Source: Fusicatenibacter saccharivorans (GTDB lineage: Bacteria; Bacillota; Clostridia; Lachnospirales; Lachnospiraceae). From it: a stretch of DNA of 35,580 bases. The DNA lies in NCBI RefSeq assembly GCF_015557635.1, contig NZ_JADNOP010000009.1, forward strand, positions 116,633 to 152,212, given 5' to 3'. The notes under the pieces were generated by a model, which saw nothing but the letters and a program-made list of their open reading frames with translations, ran no database searches and was not told the origin of the DNA. Position 1 is the first letter of the stretch, and the number at the start of each line of letters is the position of its first letter. Made by a program: the position numbers and the translations under genes. Below, one piece after another: positions 31,697 to 35,580 of the stretch.

Positions 31697-32250
31697 ATCT
31701 TCTCACCTTTCACAAATTTCAGACACTCAATAGCTGCCTCAGTTTTAAAGCAGTATTGATCTTTCAATTTATTCGGCAGCAACTGTCTGATACAGAAATC
31801 GTCTGCTACTTTATCACCTGCAGTCCCAAAAGCACCCGCAAGATAAGCGGTAAGAGTAGCGTTTGTTGCATCATCCGCAATCTTTCCTGCAATGATATCA
31901 TATTTTGCCATTTCACGTTCAACCTCAATAAACATTTTTTTCTTTCGGTGAGCGGCGATACAATGTAACCAGTCCACATCTGCATTTTCAAAAATATGCG
32001 TTTCAAGATTTTCTGAAAGTTTGAATTCAAAAGTTGAAATATATCCAAACTTCTGCCCCTCTTCAATTGTTCCGGTTGCGATGGCTTTGGCTATTGAGGT
32101 TCTCAGAAAACTTTCTTCCTGTTCCTTTGATGTGGTTAAATAAAATCCCTGTCCAAAATCTTTTCTCTTTGCACATTTGGCAAGATCTGGCTCTTTTACT
32201 TCACAATAACTTCCATGATAGAGAACAAATCCATCTTTTAACTCAAGCAC
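31684..32250 (-). CDS. DUF3990 protein, ADP-ribosyltransferase-fold candidate toxin
   Basis: 188 residues. The start F-V-L-Y-H-G-S-Y-C-E-V is the family motif (first strand with His-Gly), followed by D-F-G-Q-G-F-Y-L-T-T (aromatic NAD-binding stretch) and a late K-D-Q-Y-C-F-K-T-E motif. DUF3990 belongs to the ADP-ribosyltransferase-like group. It may modify a host or phage target with ADP-ribose, or serve as an effector. It sits between two small genes that overlap it by 8 and 13 nt. The family call is good; activity and target are unknown. Confidence 0.75.
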   Translation of the reverse strand: MLELKDGFVLYHGSYCEVKEPDLAKCAKRKDFGQGFYLTTSKEQEESFLRTSIAKAIATGTIEEGQKFGYISTFEFKLSENLETHIFENADVDWLHCIAAHRKKKMFIEVEREMAKYDIIAGKIADDATNATLTAYLAGAFGTAGDKVADDFCIRQLLPNKLKDQYCFKTEAAIECLKFVKGEKIWLK

Positions 32251-32467
32251 TAATCTCTATCCCCTTTCTTTGCAAAAATTCAGTAATATCTTCAAGCACA
32301 GCTTCATCGCCTTCACAATGAAAAATCCCATAGCATTTTTCTATATATCCAAGAACATCGGCTTCTTTAAACAAGTGGATAATCTGTTCAACAGGTAAAT
32401 GCCACTCTTCTGAAGCAAGCCGGATTAGTCTTGTTTGCATAAAAGTAATCTCTGTTTTCTCACTCAT
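32243..32467 (-). CDS. DUF3791 family protein
   Basis: 74 residues, ATG after GAGGAGG. The pattern (Q-T-R-L-I-R-L-A, then D-V-L-G-Y-I-E-K-C-Y-G-I-F-H, then I-T-E-F-L-Q-R-K-G-I) matches DUF3791. Such genes are often found directly before DUF3990 genes, as here, with an 8-nt overlap. The likely role is regulator or antitoxin of the DUF3990 protein. Confidence 0.75.
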   Translation of the reverse strand: MSEKTEITFMQTRLIRLASEEWHLPVEQIIHLFKEADVLGYIEKCYGIFHCEGDEAVLEDITEFLQRKGIEISA

Positions 32468-32513
32468 TATGAATCCTCCTCATTTTCTTAGTCAGTAAAA
32501 CCGGAATTGTTGA

Positions 32514-32785
32514 TTACCAAGGCATATTTCCAAATCGACTAATAAAAGTTACTGTTAGTCCGGTTTTATCAATCATTGCAAGTTTTACGATTGCGCCTGT
32601 ACTGTTTGCTTTCCTCCGTCGACATTCAAATCTGTTGCCGTGGCACCTGGATCAGCGCAGTTCACCTCTTATGTCTTGGAGTCCTTTTGCATACTTCCAA
32701 AAGAACCCAGTCCGCTTGAAACATTTACGATAATAGTTTTATTTTTTCTCTCATTGTCATACAATGCACCTACTTCCCCAGAATT
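32514..32785 (-). pseudogene. Short-chain dehydrogenase (SDR) remnant
   Basis: Minus-strand frames give I-I-V-N-V-S-S-G-L-G-S (the SDR N-V-S-S strand), then a stop, then A-D-P-G-A-T-A-T-D-L-N, and in another frame A-I-V-K-L-A-M-I-D-K-T-G and the typical ending R-F-G-N-M-P-W. The pieces are in the right order, but the catalytic Y-x-x-x-K section and the whole N-terminal half are missing. It begins right at the end of the 32790 gene. Confidence 0.65.
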
Positions 32786-32789
32786 TATT

Positions 32790-34301
32790 TTACCACGTAT
32801 TCTTCTGTTCGTCTGTCACCTGCATCGTATCTGCATTTACCAGATAAAAATCTACCAATTCGGTCTCGTAATTGCCATCCGGATATACTTTTTCTAACAC
32901 CAGTTCTTCGCAGGAATTACCATCTGCATCTGTCTTGGAACCATTATCGTACAGACAGTATCTCACATTTACCGTATTACCGTTCTTTGTTTCCTGCGTT
33001 TCGCTGACGACAGCATAGACTTCTCCCTTTGCATTCGCCGTGTAACTGAACGCCATATTTTGAAGTGTATTCTGCTCCTGAAGGTAATTATAAACTGCCA
33101 GCATTGCATTTTGAATTGTCAGACCATCATGCTGCCCTTCTGTCTCGTAATCTTCTATGGTATTTCCACTCTGAATATCCTCTGAATCTGTTGAATTCTC
33201 TGTATCCAAATCCGGTAATTCTGTAGTATCCTCTTCTTGATTATCTTCTTCATCTATTGTATCCGAAGACCACCACAGACCATCCATACTCTGCATAACA
33301 AATGGATTATTGGTTCTGTATCTCCGTTCACCACCATAATCTTCCTGCACAGTTATATACGTATATTTGCTGTCACAACCAGTCACCGTTTCTGTTCCAT
33401 CCATTCCGAACACTACACTCAGACCACTCATTCCAATAATCAAAAGTGCAAATATCGCAGCAGCTCCATAGACAATTATCAATGCCACTTTGTTTTTACC
33501 GAATTGTATGGATAATGCCTGGCAATTGTGTCTGTATAAACTCACGATCCCCCAGATCAAAAGAACCGCCAGACTGATTGTAATAACAGTAATCGATATT
33601 TCTGCGAAACGATATCTCACTTCATATCCCATATCACGTTTTATACCATACCACAATCCATAGAAGAAGGTACTATACGCAAGAACCAAAGTAATGATAC
33701 TGATCCGTATCGGATGCTCTTTTTTATCCGGCACTGCCTTCTTCAGTGCCTCTGCCATCTGCGCTGCCGCTCTCTGCTCTATCCACATAGCAAGCTCTGC
33801 TTTTGACGGATATGTGCATTTAGTATCCGGAATCCCTGCGTAACACATCTGGCTCTCTTGAATCCCTGTCGCATCTCCTGCTGCCATTGCTGTAACCACT
33901 TTCAGGTAATAATACAACTTCAACTGTGCTGGATTGAATTTATCTATACGAATATCTGCCAGCTCCTGTGCAGCCCGTTCATAATTGTTAAGGAGTACAC
34001 TCATCCGTGCCATAACCAAAAGCATCTGATTCGCTACAGCAGGGTAACGGTGATATTGCTTCTCATATAAATACCGTGCATACTCATGTCGTTCTTCCGG
34101 TGTTAACCGATAGGACTTCTTTCTATTCTGTGCCAGCATCGCAATTCGCAGACCATAAGCCAATTCCAAAATTGCAATCAGCTGGCAGATAAATGCACCA
34201 AATCCCCAGATATCCGTTGTATACCGCACATAGGTCACCAACACAATGCCTAGCATTGCCGGAATCACGATCAACCATTTTGTCCAACCTGATCTTCTCA
34301 T
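32790..34301 (-). CDS. Unknown multi-pass membrane protein with an extracellular tail
   Basis: 503 residues. Two membrane helices at about 9-25 and 32-55, a cytoplasmic helical region to about 190 that looks TPR-like (L-L-N-N-Y-E-R-A-A-Q-E-L-A-D-I-R), three more helices (about 200-218, 232-255, 272-296), then an outside part with a very acidic linker (D-E-E-D-N-Q-E-E-D-T-T-E) and a small C-terminal domain. I recognise no family. No partner is obvious: the neighbours are an SDR remnant and, 112 bp upstream, a DUF6440 gene. Confidence 0.75.
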   Translation of the reverse strand: MRRSGWTKWLIVIPAMLGIVLVTYVRYTTDIWGFGAFICQLIAILELAYGLRIAMLAQNRKKSYRLTPEERHEYARYLYEKQYHRYPAVANQMLLVMARMSVLLNNYERAAQELADIRIDKFNPAQLKLYYYLKVVTAMAAGDATGIQESQMCYAGIPDTKCTYPSKAELAMWIEQRAAAQMAEALKKAVPDKKEHPIRISIITLVLAYSTFFYGLWYGIKRDMGYEVRYRFAEISITVITISLAVLLIWGIVSLYRHNCQALSIQFGKNKVALIIVYGAAAIFALLIIGMSGLSVVFGMDGTETVTGCDSKYTYITVQEDYGGERRYRTNNPFVMQSMDGLWWSSDTIDEEDNQEEDTTELPDLDTENSTDSEDIQSGNTIEDYETEGQHDGLTIQNAMLAVYNYLQEQNTLQNMAFSYTANAKGEVYAVVSETQETKNGNTVNVRYCLYDNGSKTDADGNSCEELVLEKVYPDGNYETELVDFYLVNADTMQVTDEQKNTW

Positions 34302-34413
34302 AAAAATCTCCTGAATTGTTTTTCTGAATATAGTATATTACCGCACACACCAATCGACCATATACATATTGTGACGATGCTGTTACTTACCATAACAGTT
34401 GCTGTTTCTAAGG

Positions 34414-34596
34414 TCATCTATTTATAGCCTGAGAAATAACTGGTTTCCCATCTCTGTCCAACAATGGAGTCAGTCCACCTGAATACCCACATGCATGATA
34501 TAAATAATTCACACCAGTTTCCTTATCCACCCATATCTCAGTAGTAGTTAATGCTCCCTGAGAATATATTTTTTCAAATCTCTCTTCTTTCGCCAT
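34414..34596 (-). CDS. DUF6440 family protein
   Basis: 60 residues from the ATG at 34596 with GGGAGG upstream. E-I-W-V-D-K-E-T-G-V-N-Y-L-Y and G-G-L-T-P-L-L-D-R-D-G-K-P-V are the DUF6440 signature, a small beta-rich domain. Function unknown. Confidence 0.75.
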   Translation of the reverse strand: MAKEERFEKIYSQGALTTTEIWVDKETGVNYLYHACGYSGGLTPLLDRDGKPVISQAINR

Positions 34597-34629
34597 TTTC
34601 AATTTCCTCCCATAATCAATTTTTCGGTT

Positions 34630-34944
34630 TTATAAAAAATGTTTCTCTGTTACTTTCTCGATTGTATCATGACATACAGTTCCATCTTCGGCAATCGTCG
34701 ATTTTCTGATAAATCTCGAATGATGCTTTAATACTCCATAAGCATACCAGTCATGGTTGCAAAATACTTTGCAGAACTCTGCATAGCCATGTTCCTTACA
34801 GGTATCGAAATACAGACACCTGCTGATTTCATAAGTAAATCCACTATCATCATCCTGCAAAATTTCTGTCTCCCAACATACCTTTTTTTCGCCCTCCAGA
34901 TCATCTACCAGAGACTGTCTCACAATCTTATAGCCATTCGGCAA
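34630..34944 (-). CDS. L-2-amino-thiazoline-4-carboxylate hydrolase-like protein, C-terminal part
   Basis: 104 residues from a TTG. F-T-Y-E-I-S-R-C-L-Y-F-D-T-C-K-E-H-G and C-N-H-D-W...R-K-S-T-I-A-E-D-G resemble the C-terminal half of ATC hydrolases (family usually ~200 residues). The N-terminal half is missing. A short ATG frame just upstream (near 34953) is in another phase, which suggests truncation or frameshift. These proteins open a thiazoline ring to give carbamoyl-cysteine, but this copy may be inactive. Confidence 0.45.
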   Translation of the reverse strand: MPNGYKIVRQSLVDDLEGEKKVCWETEILQDDDSGFTYEISRCLYFDTCKEHGYAEFCKVFCNHDWYAYGVLKHHSRFIRKSTIAEDGTVCHDTIEKVTEKHFL

Positions 34945-35038
34945 TAAATCGACATGCTTTTTTCTCTTTTTCCGTTACCATATTTTCTCCCAACTTGCAC
35001 ACTAAGTCATAATTTTCCAAACACTAAAACTTGAATTT

Positions 35039-35464
35039 CTATTTCTGCTGCCATGCCATTACATAGTCTTTTTCTCCAGTAGCTTCATCCAAACCGCTAT
35101 ACTGAATCTCAAATCCTTCTCTTTGATAAAAGGATATTGCCCGTGTATTTTTTTGATATACATTTAAGATTAATTTGTTTCTTTTTCCCTTTACATAGTT
35201 TAGCAAAATTTTACCTATACCTTGAGATTGCATTTCGGCAGAAACAAAAATACCTTCAATGTATTCGTTACTTAACCCTATAAAACCCTGTATTTCCTGT
35301 TTATCCTCGTAAACATAGACAGTTGCCTGTAATAGAAGTTCTTTTACTAACTCAAAATTACTTTTCCAATATTGAGCAGAGATAAAATAATGTGTCTTTA
35401 TATTTGTATCTAACCATATTTCTGCAACTTTATTTATATCCACTTTCCGTAATTCTCTAATCAT
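35039..35464 (-). CDS. GNAT family N-acetyltransferase
   Basis: 141 residues from the ATG at 35464 with GAGGAG upstream. M-I-R-E-L-R-K-V-D-I-N-K opens the fold, the acetyl-CoA loop reads M-Q-S-Q-G-I-G-K-I-L-L-N, and the C-terminal N-V-Y-Q-K-N-T-R-A-I-S-F-Y-Q-R-E-G-F is the classic motif B end. Length and motifs are complete. Substrate unknown. The group II intron ends about 42 nt upstream. Confidence 0.88.
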   Translation of the reverse strand: MIRELRKVDINKVAEIWLDTNIKTHYFISAQYWKSNFELVKELLLQATVYVYEDKQEIQGFIGLSNEYIEGIFVSAEMQSQGIGKILLNYVKGKRNKLILNVYQKNTRAISFYQREGFEIQYSGLDEATGEKDYVMAWQQK

Positions 35465-35505
35465 AACGGTGATGCTCCTCAAACTCCGATTTTCTCAATT
35501 TTTCA

Positions 35506-35580
35506 GTCGAGTAGACTAAGACCTCTCAATCTTAGCCCCTCACAGATCCGTACGTGCGGCTTTCCCGCATACGGCTCCTC
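35506..35580 (-). mobile_element. Group II intron, 3' end (domains V and VI)
   Basis: Minus strand 35577-35545 folds as domain V: GAGCCGTATGC... paired with ...GCACGTACGGATC, with the AGC triad and a GAAA-like loop. Then a domain VI stem CTAAGA/TCTTAG carries the branch-point region and the end is about CTACTCGAC. The rest of the intron and its reverse transcriptase lie beyond the right edge. The exact 3' splice site (35506) is an estimate. Confidence 0.8.

Noticed and set aside
1-35580. tRNA or rRNA genes
   Set aside because: No cloverleaf with a matching anticodon arm and no ribosomal RNA segment was found by eye.

Overview
The window looks like a chromosome segment of a gut Clostridia species (Lachnospiraceae or Ruminococcaceae type). 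The evidence is the set of protein families (PrgI, VirB4, Maff2, DUF4315, DUF4366, Cys-rich VLP, DUF3847, DUF6870), a clostridial c-di-GMP-I riboswitch, strong AGGAGG ribosome sites and large serine recombinases. Base composition is a mosaic: AT-rich at both ends and in a cargo block at 7-12 kb, clearly GC-rich from about 12 to 24.5 kb. Nearly everything is on the minus strand.

Layout. (1) 1-3650 is host-like DNA. A c-di-GMP-I riboswitch with its own promoter and intrinsic terminator controls a lipoprotein solute-binding protein followed by a membrane sensor histidine kinase, which runs off the left edge and appears frameshifted in a poly-A tract. Next to it is the 3' remnant of an XRE regulator gene, cut by an integrated element. 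(2) About 3653-24568 is an integrative conjugative element (ICE). It holds a large serine recombinase, DUF6870, a sigma-like regulator, a cargo operon (PhzF, PLP decarboxylase, Asp/Glu-type racemase, GNAT, divergent LysR), an XRE regulator, a palindrome-rich candidate oriT, relaxase and MobC, and a Gram-positive type IV secretion set (NlpC/P60 hydrolase, VirB4, PrgI, VirB6-like) with two DNA methyltransferases and a SpoVG-like gene. Ten copies of one 23-25 bp palindrome are scattered through this element only, mostly at gene borders. The element shows decay: DUF4366 has an internal deletion, the SpoVG gene is frameshifted into the next methyltransferase, two genes have lost canonical start codons, and Maff2 is truncated. 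VirD4 and topoisomerase are not seen.

(3) From about 24569 a second mobile element interrupts maff2. It carries another large serine recombinase, a putative type I toxin-antitoxin pair (holin-like peptide plus antisense RNA), a TOPRIM/AAA replication protein, a MobA/MobL relaxase and DUF3847. Its right end was not located. (4) 31.4-35.6 kb is an accessory stretch. It has a compact three-gene module around a DUF3990 ADP-ribosyltransferase-fold protein with DUF3791, a decayed short-chain dehydrogenase, an unknown membrane protein, DUF6440, a thiazoline-carboxylate-hydrolase-like fragment, a GNAT acetyltransferase, and the 3' end (domains V and VI) of a group II intron at the right edge.

How it fits together: the recombinases integrate and excise the elements, the relaxases start DNA transfer, and the VirB4/VirB6/PrgI/NlpC genes would build the channel. 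Because coupling-protein and topoisomerase genes are not visible and several core genes are damaged, the first element is probably not self-transmissible as it stands. Its cargo operon may still be active. All family names come from reading the sequence without database searches.
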